Assembly: GCA_900079695.1 (NCBI GenBank)
Contig: LT599022.1
Location: 1,945,245-2,009,244, forward strand
Length of the DNA stretch: 64,000 nt
Direction of reading: 5' to 3'
Source: an uncultured Alphaproteobacteria bacterium
GTDB taxonomy: Bacteria > Pseudomonadota > Alphaproteobacteria > Rhodospirillales > Rhodospirillaceae
Shown here: positions 17,524 through 26,027 of the stretch, one piece after another
Layout: every line of letters begins with the position of its first letter
How positions within the stretch are numbered: position 1 is the first letter of the stretch
Program-made: the position numbers and the translations under genes
Notes under the pieces: model-generated
What the model was told of the DNA's origin: nothing
The model's database searches: none
Seen by the model: the letters and a program-made list of their open reading frames with translations, nothing else

Positions 17524-18215
17524 ACACTTCCGCCAGGATGATTCCCGTCGCTGCCGTGACTATGACGCTAGTACTCGGCTTGTCCGCGTGCAGTGTGCTT
17601 CCCAAAGCAGCTCCAATGGTCACCTACAAATTGCCCGACTATCACATCGCCCAGGCGGAGAGTACGCCGCGCGCCGTTCCGGGACCCGGGGCGCTGCGCG
17701 TCTACGCCCCTGAGAGTAGTCGCGTCCTGGATTCGGAGCGGCTGTTCATTGCGCAGCCCGATGGTCGCTTGTCGGCTTGGCAAGGAGTGCGTTGGGCCGA
17801 CCCCGCACCGGTGCTGCTGCGTGACCGAATCGTCGAAGCCTTCATGCGCGATGGGCGGTCGACTTCCGTGATTACCGATAGCACCCCAATGAGCGCCGAT
17901 ATGGAGTTGCGCAGTACGCTGCGGGCGTTCCAGCTCGAATACCGCGGCACTGAAGCGATCGCCGCGGTTCGGCTCGATGTGCAACTGGTCGATCCGGCCA
18001 AACGGACTGCTATTGCCAGTAGACGCTTCGAAGCAATCCAAGCCACAGGCAGCAAGCGAGAGGCCGATGTGGTGAGCGCGTTCGGTGTCGCCACGGATAT
18101 ATTGGCCGGGCAGATCGTTGAATGGGCAGTTCAGGTCGGGGCAGCGCGTTTGCGAGTTGCACCGGAATTGGCAAGCAACCATGCACCCACAGCGTCGTCG
18201 ATAAGCACAGACTAG
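17520..18215 (+). CDS. PqiC-like ABC-transport auxiliary lipoprotein
   Basis: 231 residues from GTG 17520. Lipobox LGLSAC (Cys24), then the ABC-auxiliary (PqiC/YmbA) fold: an early TYKLPDYHIA strand, DSERLFIAQPDGRLSAWQGV and RWADPAPVLLRDRIVEAF. The family pairs with MCE proteins at the outer membrane. It is the last gene of the operon begun by tetR, so pump and lipid transporter appear co-transcribed over about 9.7 kb. The relaxase gene converges on it 66 bp away. Confidence 0.85.
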   Translation: MNTSARMIPVAAVTMTLVLGLSACSVLPKAAPMVTYKLPDYHIAQAESTPRAVPGPGALRVYAPESSRVLDSERLFIAQPDGRLSAWQGVRWADPAPVLLRDRIVEAFMRDGRSTSVITDSTPMSADMELRSTLRAFQLEYRGTEAIAAVRLDVQLVDPAKRTAIASRRFEAIQATGSKREADVVSAFGVATDILAGQIVEWAVQVGAARLRVAPELASNHAPTASSISTD

Positions 18216-18281
18216 TCGTCTTAACGGAGCACAGAAGCTAGGGCCAAAACGCTGCTCGACACCTTAACTCGGTACGACAGC

Positions 18282-20285
18282 CTACGGCCCCGATCCAATC
18301 CCAGGACCTCTTTGCCGTCCAACCTCCCATGACACACCGCCGCCGCGTACAGTCGCGGCGATCTGCTGCCCCAGTCGTGGCTCGATTATCGGCCGCCAAG
18401 GCACCAGACTGAATCCCATGCCGTCATCGAGCAGCGCATAGCGACCGCTGGCGAGCATGACCGAGCGCCGGTAGATGCCGGCTACGCGCTGCCCGTCTGT
18501 GACGTGCCGATGCTCCAATCCGCTATCGGCGGCAATGTGCTGGGCGGCCTGCGCCAGCTCCCGATTGCGCAGCGTTTCCAGCAGATTCCGGGAGAGAATC
18601 AGCCGCTGCCCGCGCCGCTGGGCCAGCCCCTGTTCTTCGAGGAAGTCGGCGCGCTGCTGCAAGGCTTGCCTAGCATCGCCGCCAAAGCCCAGGTCGCCCA
18701 GTCCCTTGCCGCCGCCGATCAACTGCTGATCCAGCCAGGTCGCGCCGATGACGCGGGCCTGCCGTTCAATCGGCAGATGCGATTTCAGTTCGACCGCCAC
18801 GCCGCCCAGCCGCTGCGCGTCGTACTGGCGGCCACGCTCGGCCAAGTCGTCCGGCACCTTCCATAACCCCTCGGCCACGCGCTCCACGATGCCGGCCCGC
18901 CGTAGGGCTTCCAGCCGGCGGATATGGGCCGCCACAGCCTCTTGCGGGTCGCGGCCGGGCTTGGCTCGGCCTTGCTCGATCGCCAGGTGGTGATCGGTGC
19001 GGTACAGGCCATTGCTCGCCAGCGTGGCGATGTTCTTGTCGGCCGCCCGCACCTCGGCGGAACCGCGTACCTCCACCACCGCGCCGATGGGATAGTTCGC
19101 CAGCTCGTCGCGGGCGTCCAACGCGACGTAGTGGGCTTTGCCGTCCAACCCGTCGATGACCAGATAGCCGCGGTCGTGCAGCTCGTCGGCCAGACCCTTA
19201 GCAGCCACGCGACCGACGATAGTGCGGCCGTCGTCGCCCGGCTCGAACACCGCCAGCTCGCGAGGCTTGCCGCTCATGGCCCGCTGCATCGTTCGGATGA
19301 TGTCGCCACGCTCGCCCAGGGCACGCAAGGTCTTCTCCGCGTCCGCATGGACGGCCCAGGTGCCGGGCTGCACCTCGTCGGCCAGGCCCAGGCGCTGCAA
19401 GTGTTGCAGGCGGCCGATCAGCAGCAGGCGCTGGCGTTGCAGCCGGGGTTCGTTGAAGCGTTCGATCTGCACCCGGCCATCCTCGCCGGCCTCGCGCTGC
19501 AACGTGCGGTCGAGGCTCGTCCACCGCTCTTGCTCCACCTCGCGCTGCAAGGTCTGCTGGATCTCCAGTTCGGTGCGCGGCCCCAGCCATTCCGTCGCCA
19601 GCTCGGCGGCGCGATGGCGGAAGCCGTGGGCGATGTAGTCGCCCGCGATGATGAGGTCTTTGCCGGTATCGTCGCGTCCGCGCACGATCAGGTGCGTGTG
19701 CGGGTTGTCGGTGTTCCAGTGATCGACCGCCACCCAATCCAGCCGCGTCCCCAGGTCGGCCTCCATCCGGTTCATCAGGTGCCGGGTGTAGGTGCGCAGG
19801 TCGTCCAGCTCCGCACTGTCTTCAGGTGAGACGATGAAGCGGAAATGATGTCGGTCGTCCTGGCAGCGTTCCTTGAAGGCATCGAGGTCGGCTTCGTCGG
19901 TCTGCGGCCCGTAGGCACGGCCCGGCTCGCCGTTCCGGCCGGCACCGTCGCGCTCGATGTAGCGCAGGTGCTTGGCGAGCGACTGCGGACTGGCGTTGCG
20001 CTGGTTGACCAGCAGCGTCTTGATGGTCACGCGCCGTGACATAGGGGTCAGCTTTGCGCCTGCGAAGCGCGCCGCCGTATGGCCGCGTCCAAGCCGTGAG
20101 CCGGGCCGCTGGCCGGCGTGCTGGCCGCTCCCGCCAGCGGTAGGACGGCGCACCGCCGACTTGCCGCCGCTGGCCTTGCCAGCCTGCTTGAGCACCTTGG
20201 AAACGAAGCTCTGGCCCTGGCCTTTGCCTCGGTTCTTCGGCGCGCCAGGGCGCACCCAGAAATCATGGTCGCCGCGGTCGGTCAT
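18282..20285 (-). CDS. VirD2-like relaxase with DUF3363
   Basis: 667 residues from ATG 20285 with a GGGAG site upstream. After a basic, Gly-rich N-terminus, the nicking domain has a candidate catalytic Tyr109 (KHLRYIERDG) and a His cluster H189, H196, H198 (DHWNTDNPHTHLIVRGRD) for the metal of an HUH nuclease. The long C-terminal DUF3363 region is the norm for Tn4371-type relaxases. The enzyme nicks oriT and pilots the transferred strand to TraG. In other Tn4371 ICEs it adjoins traG; here the cargo separates them. Confidence 0.92.
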   Translation of the reverse strand: MTDRGDHDFWVRPGAPKNRGKGQGQSFVSKVLKQAGKASGGKSAVRRPTAGGSGQHAGQRPGSRLGRGHTAARFAGAKLTPMSRRVTIKTLLVNQRNASPQSLAKHLRYIERDGAGRNGEPGRAYGPQTDEADLDAFKERCQDDRHHFRFIVSPEDSAELDDLRTYTRHLMNRMEADLGTRLDWVAVDHWNTDNPHTHLIVRGRDDTGKDLIIAGDYIAHGFRHRAAELATEWLGPRTELEIQQTLQREVEQERWTSLDRTLQREAGEDGRVQIERFNEPRLQRQRLLLIGRLQHLQRLGLADEVQPGTWAVHADAEKTLRALGERGDIIRTMQRAMSGKPRELAVFEPGDDGRTIVGRVAAKGLADELHDRGYLVIDGLDGKAHYVALDARDELANYPIGAVVEVRGSAEVRAADKNIATLASNGLYRTDHHLAIEQGRAKPGRDPQEAVAAHIRRLEALRRAGIVERVAEGLWKVPDDLAERGRQYDAQRLGGVAVELKSHLPIERQARVIGATWLDQQLIGGGKGLGDLGFGGDARQALQQRADFLEEQGLAQRRGQRLILSRNLLETLRNRELAQAAQHIAADSGLEHRHVTDGQRVAGIYRRSVMLASGRYALLDDGMGFSLVPWRPIIEPRLGQQIAATVRGGGVSWEVGRQRGPGIGSGP

Positions 20286-20312
20286 GGCTGTGCTCCCTGC
20301 AAGCTCCGGCGT

Positions 20313-20337
20313 GTCCGAGCGTGCGAAGCACGCGGAC
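20313..20337. repeat. Hairpin upstream of relaxase gene
   Basis: Stem GCGTGC/GCACGC with a 3-nt loop (GAA), extended by an outer GTCC/GGAC pairing with small bulges. It lies 28-52 nt before the relaxase ATG, so it could affect translation or act at oriT. Confidence 0.55.
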
Positions 20338-20369
20338 ATGCCTGCATCGGCGCGTGCCTCGCGCCCCAC

Positions 20370-20400
20370 GCGGCACGGCGGCGAAGCCGCGCCGTGCCGC
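20370..20400. repeat. 11-bp inverted repeat, candidate oriT hairpin
   Basis: Arms GCGGCACGGCG and CGCCGTGCCGC are perfect complements around a 9-nt loop. It sits 85-115 nt before the relaxase start. Use as oriT is inferred from position only. Confidence 0.5.
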
Positions 20401-20733
20401 GCCACCCCCACGTGCAGACTGGCTTTGCGGGCGGCAGAGTGCCGAACCCTTTTGTCTTGCCTTCCGCCTTTGCCCCTCGCTCCCGCTCCGGGCATCGGCG
20501 GCCCGGCGGCGCTGCTGCACGAGCAGCCAGCCCGCCGGCGAACACGCCAATGGCCGCAGGCCAGGCGCGTTCGAGGCAAGACGCCTGCACGTTGGGCGGC
20601 TGCGCCGAAGGCAGCGCGAAGTGCGGTGCGAATGCACCCGCACTGCACGCGCGACGACACGGCGACGAACAGTAGAACGACATGCCCGATGGCACGATGA
20701 GAGGCGCGGCAAAGTGCAGCGAATCGGCGGCCA

Positions 20734-21321
20734 TCATGGACGTGTCTCCAGCCAGATCGGATGCGCAACGCCGATCACGGCGAACGCGCTGACCGGCCCG
20801 AAATAGCGGCTGTCGAACGACGCCGGGTTGGTCGCGCTCAACAGGAACAGTTCGCCCGGTTGGAGACGGCGGCAAAGCTGCAAGGATGGCAGCGGCCGGC
20901 CCAGCCGGTCGGCAGGCAGGGCGGCGGCCACCGGCACGCCGTCGATGCGAACCTGGCCGGCGACGATGCAAACGTGTTGTGGCGCGACTGCGCCCACACG
21001 TTTGAGCAGCGGAACGCGGGTCGGCAGGTAGCCGCGCTGCGCAGCCAGCATGGCGGCCCTGTCGGGCAGCGGCATCAGCACGATGCTGTCCACGGACAGC
21101 GGACGTGGCCGCGAGGCGGTGCGCGGGTCGAACGGTTCGATGCGATACCAACCGACCGCCACGCTGTCGGACGGGTTGTAGGCCATTCGCGGCAGGGGCT
21201 GCACGAACGCCGCCCAGGCCAGCGCAGCGAGGCCGACGGTGGCGAAGCCTGCCAGCACGAGGCGAGCGCGCAGGCGCGAGCGAGGATGCGGCACGGGGCC
21301 GGTCGTGGAAATCGTGGTCAT
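20734..21321 (-). CDS. traF: TraF-type conjugal signal peptidase (S26)
   Basis: 195 residues. One N-terminal membrane helix (about 19-40) is followed by the S26 box NPSDSVAVGWYRI, with a candidate nucleophile Ser53, and the general base Lys107 in VPLLKRVGAV. The late segment ELFLLSATNPASFDSRYFGP is the conserved end of the family. TraF processes and cyclises the pilin of the conjugative pilus. ATG 21321 overlaps the DUF2840 stop (ATGA). Confidence 0.9.
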   Translation of the reverse strand: MTTISTTGPVPHPRSRLRARLVLAGFATVGLAALAWAAFVQPLPRMAYNPSDSVAVGWYRIEPFDPRTASRPRPLSVDSIVLMPLPDRAAMLAAQRGYLPTRVPLLKRVGAVAPQHVCIVAGQVRIDGVPVAAALPADRLGRPLPSLQLCRRLQPGELFLLSATNPASFDSRYFGPVSAFAVIGVAHPIWLETRP

Positions 21322-21875
21322 GGCAATGCCCTCCCGGCCAGCCAGGCGGCGTGCCGTTCTGCGGTGTATGTGGGTAGCGCCGAGCGCGCTGCGAGCCGGT
21401 TCGCGAGCGTGCGCCAGTACGCGGGCGATGTGTCTGCGGCTGCGATGCCCAGCGCCTCGATGCCGTCGATGCGTTCCAGCACGGCGCGCACGTTGGCATC
21501 GCCTTCGGCGTGCAGCAGCAGACGCGCGCCCGGCTGCACGCCGGGGATGCGCTGCACGGCGTCCAGCGGCGTGGCGGTCTGCATCACCATGAGCTGCCAG
21601 CGGATCGTGCCGTAGTCGTTGGCCTGCCAACGGATGCGGCACAGAACCGCGTTCGGCAGGAACACGGCGCAGCGCCGCCAGCGGTCGAGCTGGAGCGTGC
21701 GCGCCGGTTCGCCGAAGCGCAGGTAGAGCTTGAAGCGCGGTTCGATGTAGGCCAGCGCCACGCGCGTCAGCGGCACGTTGCCGGCCTGGCCGGCGAGTGT
21801 CGAAGGCGCCGGCGGCGGCGCAGCCGTGGGCGCACTTGCTTTGGGGGTGTGGGCGGTCGAAGCGGATGCGTTCAC
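21318..21875 (-). CDS. DUF2840 family ICE backbone protein
   Basis: 185 residues from GTG 21875, chosen because it overlaps the previous stop (GTGA). After a Pro/Ala-rich start it has the DUF2840 core: LTRVALAYIEPRFKLYLRFG, NDYGTIRWQLMVMQ and the ARLLLHAEGD segment. The family is known from Tn4371-like and related ICEs and has no assigned function. It is coupled to both traF and the RHH gene, so a role in transfer or maintenance is likely. Confidence 0.8.
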   Translation of the reverse strand: MNASASTAHTPKASAPTAAPPPAPSTLAGQAGNVPLTRVALAYIEPRFKLYLRFGEPARTLQLDRWRRCAVFLPNAVLCRIRWQANDYGTIRWQLMVMQTATPLDAVQRIPGVQPGARLLLHAEGDANVRAVLERIDGIEALGIAAADTSPAYWRTLANRLAARSALPTYTAERHAAWLAGRALP

Positions 21876-22135
21876 GGCGTGCCCTCCGGGGGAAACTCCC
21901 GCTCCAGCAGGTCGCGCAGCAGTTCGGCTACGGTCACGCCTCGCGTGAAGGCCGACACCTTGATGCGCGCCCGCATGGCGGGCGTGATGTCGAGCGTCAG
22001 TCGAGCGGTGTAGAGGTCGCCTTTCTGCACGGCATCTGCGTCGCCCTGGCGAATCCACGCTTCGGCGTGCGGATTCGCTGGGGGACGCGCACCGATGCCG
22101 ACGCGCTTGCTGCGTGGTGGTGGCTTCCCAGTCAT
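21872..22135 (-). CDS. Small ribbon-helix-helix protein, probable ParA partner
   Basis: 87 residues from ATG 22135. The C-terminal half, ARLTLDITPAMRARIKVSAF followed by TRGVTVAELLRDLLEREF, has the strand-helix-helix of ribbon-helix-helix DNA-binding proteins. The N-terminus is basic and probably flexible. It overlaps parA (ATGA) on one side and DUF2840 (GTGA) on the other. The position after parA suggests a ParG/ParR-like centromere-binding or autoregulating role, which is inferred. Confidence 0.75.
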   Translation of the reverse strand: MTGKPPPRSKRVGIGARPPANPHAEAWIRQGDADAVQKGDLYTARLTLDITPAMRARIKVSAFTRGVTVAELLRDLLEREFPPEGTP

Positions 22136-22770
22136 GTCGGCCACCGCAGCAGTTCGTCGGTGAGCGCGGCGATCTCGCGGGCAGCGGCGCTGTCGGGCGC
22201 GGTTTCGCGGGCGAGCCGGCCAGCGGCTACGCTGTCGGCAAAGACGATGCGCTGGTGGATCTCCGAGCGCAGCGCGGGCAGCGGCTGTTCGGCCAGCGAT
22301 TGCCGTGCCTCCCTGCCGATGATGGTGGTGCTGACGCGCCGGTTGATGACGAAGGCCGCGCGCAGCGCTGGCCGGAACACCTGTGCTTCGCGGATCAGTG
22401 CGACCATCTCGGCAGAAGCCCATACGTCGTAGGGGCTGGGCTGCACGGGGATCAGCACGCGCTCGGCCGCCAGCAGCGCGGAACGCGCGAGGGCGGCGAT
22501 GCGCGGCGGGCCGTCGATGATGATGTGATCGGCCCGCCTGGCGAGTTCTGGCGCTTCCTGATGCAGCGTTTCGCGGGCAAGGCCCACGGCGCTGAACAGA
22601 CGGGGCAGGCCCTGCTGGCTACGCCGCTGCGTCCAGTCGAGCGATGACCCCTGCGGGTCGGCATCCAGCAGGATGACATGCAGGCCGCGCATCGCCAGTT
22701 CGCCGGCGATGTGCGTGGCGAGCGTGGTCTTGCCGACGCCGCCTTTCTGGTTGAGAAACGCGAAGATCAT
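22132..22770 (-). CDS. parA: ParA-type partition ATPase
   Basis: 212 residues from ATG 22770, behind a GGAGG site 8 nt away. The deviant Walker A NQKGGVGKTT lies at 7-16 (Lys9 and Lys14), followed by LLDADPQGSSLDW and IIIDGPPR, all typical of small ParA proteins without an N-terminal DNA-binding domain. It would act with the downstream RHH protein or with the distant parB gene to keep the excised, circular ICE. The iterons lie just upstream. Confidence 0.93.
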   Translation of the reverse strand: MIFAFLNQKGGVGKTTLATHIAGELAMRGLHVILLDADPQGSSLDWTQRRSQQGLPRLFSAVGLARETLHQEAPELARRADHIIIDGPPRIAALARSALLAAERVLIPVQPSPYDVWASAEMVALIREAQVFRPALRAAFVINRRVSTTIIGREARQSLAEQPLPALRSEIHQRIVFADSVAAGRLARETAPDSAAAREIAALTDELLRWPT

Positions 22771-22922
22771 GGCGCGGCCCTCCGAGCTGGAAAGCCGGCC
22801 TGGCCGTGCCGTTTCGTGGTTGTCCACCGAAACGGCGCGCTTCTACTAAAAGTTATGTATTTCTTGTTAGGTAAGTTAGAGGGAACGCAAACCCGCGCCG
22901 TTGTTGGCTTTCCGGCGTTTTC

Positions 22923-22987
22923 GTACTCCTGATAGCACGAGGGTCGTACTCCTGATAGCACGATACCCGGTACTCCTGATAGCACGA
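22923..22987. repeat. Three iterons between repA and parA; candidate replication origin
   Basis: GTACTCCTGATAGCACGA occurs at 22923-22940, 22946-22963 and 22970-22987, identical in all three copies, with periods of 23 and 24 bp (about two helical turns). This is the layout of RepA-binding iterons. The 22771-23011 gap that holds them contains no gene. It lies directly after the repA stop and 150 bp before parA, so it may act both as an origin and as an operator for parA. Confidence 0.75.
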
Positions 22988-23011
22988 GGCCGTCCACAGG
23001 TTCTCCCGCAG

Positions 23012-23869
23012 TTATCCCCGTGCCGCGTGCGGCACGGGCCGGAAGGTCAGCAGCTCGGTGTTGTCGTCCGGCATCCGCTCGATGCCGAGGACGTAGCCGG
23101 GCAACGACTGCCGCGCCACCAGGGCGCGCACGTCGTAGGCGAAGTCCGAGAAGCGGGCCGCGCTGCCGGATTTGCGGTACAGGTGTCGGAAGTCGAATTG
23201 CCAGCCGTGCTCCTGCCGCCCGCCATGCTTGCGCACCAGGCGGTACAGCCAGCGTTCGATACCGCCCTTCAAGCGGAAATAGGCCGGGTCGATGGTCAGC
23301 ACCAGGGCGGCGTCGAGCACGCCGGCATAGAACCAGTCCGGCAAGATCAGCTCGATGCCCAGCGGGGTGCCGCTGGCGTCGGCGAGTTCCTTCCACTCGT
23401 TGATCCACGAGAAGCGATGCAAGCGCCTTCCCGTGGTTTCGCGGATGGACGTGGCCACCGTGGTCGATTGCAGCCGGTCGAGGGCGGCCTTCAGGCGCTG
23501 GTAGTCGTTGAGGGACGTGCCGCGCCCGATGAAGCGCAAAATCTCGTAAGGCGTGGCGCGTATCCAGCGCGACGGGCGCAGGCCCGCGTCGCGCGCCTCC
23601 ACGATCTGCGAGGCGGCCCATATCAGCACGTCGGCATCCCATATCGTTGCGATGCCGTGCTCCTGCGTGCCTTCCACGCGAATGGTGACGTTCCCGCTGC
23701 GGAAGTCGATCGGCGCCGTGCGCCGCGACTTGGCAAGCGAGAAGAACGGAAAGGCCATCAAGTCCTGGGAATCGCGTGGCGCCATGTCGCCCGGCAGCGC
23801 GCGGAACAGATCGAGCTGTTCGCGCTGCGGCAAGGCTTGCCCTGGCGGGCTGGACATGGCGAAGGCCAC
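23012..23869 (-). CDS. repA: RepA replication initiator (RPA family)
   Basis: 285 residues. The conserved segments MAFPFFSLAKSRRTAPIDFR, ATIWDADVLIWAASQIVEA and RATPYEILRFIGRGTSLNDY, with WLYRLVRKHGGRQ later, match the replication initiator A family of plasmids and Tn4371-type ICEs. Winged-helix DNA binding to the adjacent iterons is expected. Presence in an ICE implies autonomous replication of the excised circle. It follows the HTH gene by 14 bp. Confidence 0.9.
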   Translation of the reverse strand: MAFAMSSPPGQALPQREQLDLFRALPGDMAPRDSQDLMAFPFFSLAKSRRTAPIDFRSGNVTIRVEGTQEHGIATIWDADVLIWAASQIVEARDAGLRPSRWIRATPYEILRFIGRGTSLNDYQRLKAALDRLQSTTVATSIRETTGRRLHRFSWINEWKELADASGTPLGIELILPDWFYAGVLDAALVLTIDPAYFRLKGGIERWLYRLVRKHGGRQEHGWQFDFRHLYRKSGSAARFSDFAYDVRALVARQSLPGYVLGIERMPDDNTELLTFRPVPHAARG

Positions 23870-23883
23870 CCACGCGCCGACGA

Positions 23884-24168
23884 TCAGCGGCCATCACGGT
23901 AGTCGCCCGCGTGGCGCTCGGCGTATTCGGGATCGGACGTGGCCTCGTAGCTGCGCTGGTCGGCCCAGGCATCGAGGTCGGACACCGCGTACATGACGCG
24001 GCGGCCGAACTTGCGGAACTTGGGGCCGCCGCCGATCACCCGCTGCTTCTCCAGCGTGCGCGGCGACAGCCGCAGGTAGTCGGCGGCTTCGTCGTTTGTC
24101 AGGTAGCGTTGAGGCTGCGAGGTCGCAGTGACGGCAGCGGCGGCAGGCCGCGAGGGAGCAGGTCGCAT
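23884..24168 (-). CDS. AlpA/excisionase-like helix-turn-helix protein
   Basis: 94 residues from ATG 24168, favoured over ATG 24183 because GGAGG stands 7 nt before it. The MerR/AlpA-type winged helix reads YLTNDEAADYLRLSPRTLEK, then GPKFRKFGRRVMYAVSDLDA and W. Proteins of this size upstream of repA in Tn4371 ICEs act as regulators or recombination directionality factors. Here it lies beside repA rather than int, so regulation of the rep-par-tra operon is the more likely role. Confidence 0.8.
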   Translation of the reverse strand: MRPAPSRPAAAAVTATSQPQRYLTNDEAADYLRLSPRTLEKQRVIGGGPKFRKFGRRVMYAVSDLDAWADQRSYEATSDPEYAERHAGDYRDGR

Positions 24169-24279
24169 GGGATGTACCTCCATCAAGCCCGGCCACACCA
24201 CGCGGCCGGATAGAGGCACTCTCAAGAAAGCAAGGCTTCTTGCTAAGGGACGATTCGCACGGGTCGAGAAACGTCCCCC

Positions 24280-25050
24280 CTAATGCGACGGGAACATTGG
24301 AAGCTGCGCTAGTCGGCGGTAGCCGCCGTGCATCAGCTCATCGCCGCGGCGTACCAGCCGCCGTACGCGGGCACGCAATGCACTGTCTTTGTGCCAGTCG
24401 GCCGCGACGGCATCCGCGCCGAACAGACCTTCGCCCACCTCGCGCAAGGAGGCTCCCGCGAGGGTCGCGTCGAGCGCTTGCAAGGTATGCAGTTCCAGCA
24501 GCGCGGCGGGCGTGGGGCGGGAGCGGGCTGTTGCCACAGGCGTGGCCACGGTTGCGGCAGATAGCGCATCCAGCTTCGCAGCGAGCGTGCGGTAGCGCGC
24601 ACAGGGCGTGGCGCAGGCGCGTGTGGCGTAGAGATAGGCCGAACCATCTTCCAGGTCGGGTGCGAGTGCCAGCCGAACGCAGCAGCCTGGCCAATGCGAT
24701 ACGAGCACCAGGCGCTTGCCGTCGTGGGTCAGTTGCTTGCGCCCAGGAATGCGCCAGAACTCGAAGGTATGCGCATCGGGTGGTGGGTCGGCGTCGGGGT
24801 ATAGCTGCACCACGGCATCGTGATCGGGGAACCAAGCAGGATGTGCGTCGCGCGCATCCAGGCCGGGATCTTCCAGCAGGCGCAGGCCCCAGGCCTGCGC
24901 CGCATCAGGCTTGCGACGCCGGCGTAGCCAGTCGCGCCGGTAGCTTGGATTCCTGCGCAAATACTCCCAAGCCAGCGCTGGGCCATCGAGGTGCAGCGTG
25001 TAGAGATACGCGGCCGTGGGATACCAGTGTTGGCTGCTGCGGTCAGTCAT
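24280..25050 (-). CDS. DUF2285-domain ICE regulator-like protein
   Basis: 256 residues from ATG 25050 with a strong AGGGAGG site. The N-terminus (WEYLRRNPSYRRDWLRRRR) is the conserved start of the ICE transcriptional-regulator domain. The C-terminal part, LHTLQALDATLAGASLREVG then KDSALRARVRRLVRRGDELM, is DUF2285, with a helix-turn-helix-like end. The family is confined largely to ICEs and plasmids; biochemical function is not established. It lies upstream of the HTH, repA and parA genes. Confidence 0.85.
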   Translation of the reverse strand: MTDRSSQHWYPTAAYLYTLHLDGPALAWEYLRRNPSYRRDWLRRRRKPDAAQAWGLRLLEDPGLDARDAHPAWFPDHDAVVQLYPDADPPPDAHTFEFWRIPGRKQLTHDGKRLVLVSHWPGCCVRLALAPDLEDGSAYLYATRACATPCARYRTLAAKLDALSAATVATPVATARSRPTPAALLELHTLQALDATLAGASLREVGEGLFGADAVAADWHKDSALRARVRRLVRRGDELMHGGYRRLAQLPMFPSH

Positions 25051-25392
25051 GGCGAAACCTCCCTGTTTCTGGGAACGTCGCCACAATTCCGCTGTGCGGG
25101 AGCTATCGAATCGCCATCAAGTGGTCATCAAACTCGGGTTACGCTTTAACTGCTGGTGTCAAGACAGATTCGCTCCAGTGCATTGCCGAAATCGTCTAAA
25201 TGCGACGACTGCACCGCCCGGAAATGGGGTGCAGCATTGAACACCGTGCCGAATCTCGCGCCTGGCATCATGACTGTTTTGGTCAGGAGCGCACCACCCT
25301 GGTGCAAGCATGCGGATCAAGACTTGCCAGGTCTTGGCTAAGACCGAAATAGTCACAATGCGATACTTTTTGCCTGGTCGCGCTGGAATGCG
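25051..25392. other. Intergenic region with probable promoter for the DUF2285-repA-parA block
   Basis: No gene seen. A TTGACA-like hexamer (minus strand, 25157-25162) lies about 110 bp before the DUF2285 start, and the local sequence is AT-richer than its surroundings. No palindrome stands out. Confidence 0.35.
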
Positions 25393-25740
25393 TCAATCGG
25401 TGATCGAACCGTTTTCCTGAGCCAGTCGAACGTATTCCGACAGCGGCCGCGTCGGCTGGAAATACCGATCTCGTATCACGGGCTGCTTGAGCGGCCCGAC
25501 GATGGACGCCAGATCGGACAGCTTCACCGTCGCCAGGGCAGGCATCCCGATCCCGAGGTCGATCAGGCCGTAGGCCGTATCGCCATCGGTCGGATCGAGC
25601 GCGGCCAATAGCCAGGTCGCATGTGCGTCCGGTGTGAACAGGCGCACCACGGGCAGCGGGTCACATTCCTGGCCTGCGGCGCGGGTGAGGCCGTGGGCCA
25701 GTAGGTGCACCCGGTCTTCCTCGGTGACAAGCGTGGTCAA
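25393..25740 (-). CDS. DUF2958 family ICE protein
   Basis: 115 residues if translation starts at TTG 25740; that start aligns with the family (LVTEEDRVHLLAHG near the N-terminus) and has GGGGCG upstream, while no ATG fits. The core RLFTPDAHATWLLAALDPTD, DTAYGLIDLGIGMPALATVK and DRYFQPTRPLSEY is the DUF2958 pattern found on plasmids and ICEs. Function unknown. It stands alone between two noncoding stretches. Confidence 0.8.
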   Translation of the reverse strand: MTTLVTEEDRVHLLAHGLTRAAGQECDPLPVVRLFTPDAHATWLLAALDPTDGDTAYGLIDLGIGMPALATVKLSDLASIVGPLKQPVIRDRYFQPTRPLSEYVRLAQENGSITD

Positions 25741-26027
25741 GGCCGCGCCCCTTCCACGAACACACGCAATCGCCGAGGCGCATCTGTGCCTGCGGACGGA
25801 TGCACGTATGCGCAAGCGCACGAAGCCGCAAAAGCGGAGAGGCACGAAGGCGTATTGGTGGAAGTCAGGAAAGACACGGATGCGGTTCCCTGGGTCTGAG
25901 GAAATCCGCAGATGCGGATCTCCGTAAAAGCACGGAAAAGGAAAACATCACCACCAAATGAACACTATAGATTGTAGTCCTATAGGGCGCAATGGGCTGT
26001 CATCTTGGTTTTTTGGGGAAACCATAG

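Larger units (their letters stand above)
20286..20733. other. 448-bp noncoding leader of relaxase gene; candidate oriT region
   Basis: Open frames here are GC-rich and low in complexity, with no domain recognised. The stretch holds at least two strong inverted repeats (20313-20337 and 20370-20400) directly upstream of the relaxase start. Hairpins beside a relaxase gene are the expected setting for oriT, but no nic site was identified. Confidence 0.4.

Noticed and set aside
20263-20712. 149-residue minus-strand frame between traF and relaxase
   Set aside because: Extremely Arg-rich, no domain, overlaps the start of the relaxase; treated as noncoding candidate oriT region.
22923-22987. CRISPR-like repeat array
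   Set aside because: Repeats are only 18 bp with 5-6 bp spacers, no cas genes nearby; iterons explain the pattern.
23011-23019. DnaA box beside the iterons
   Set aside because: GTTATCCCC is only a partial match to TTATCCACA and overlaps the repA stop; not strong enough to call.
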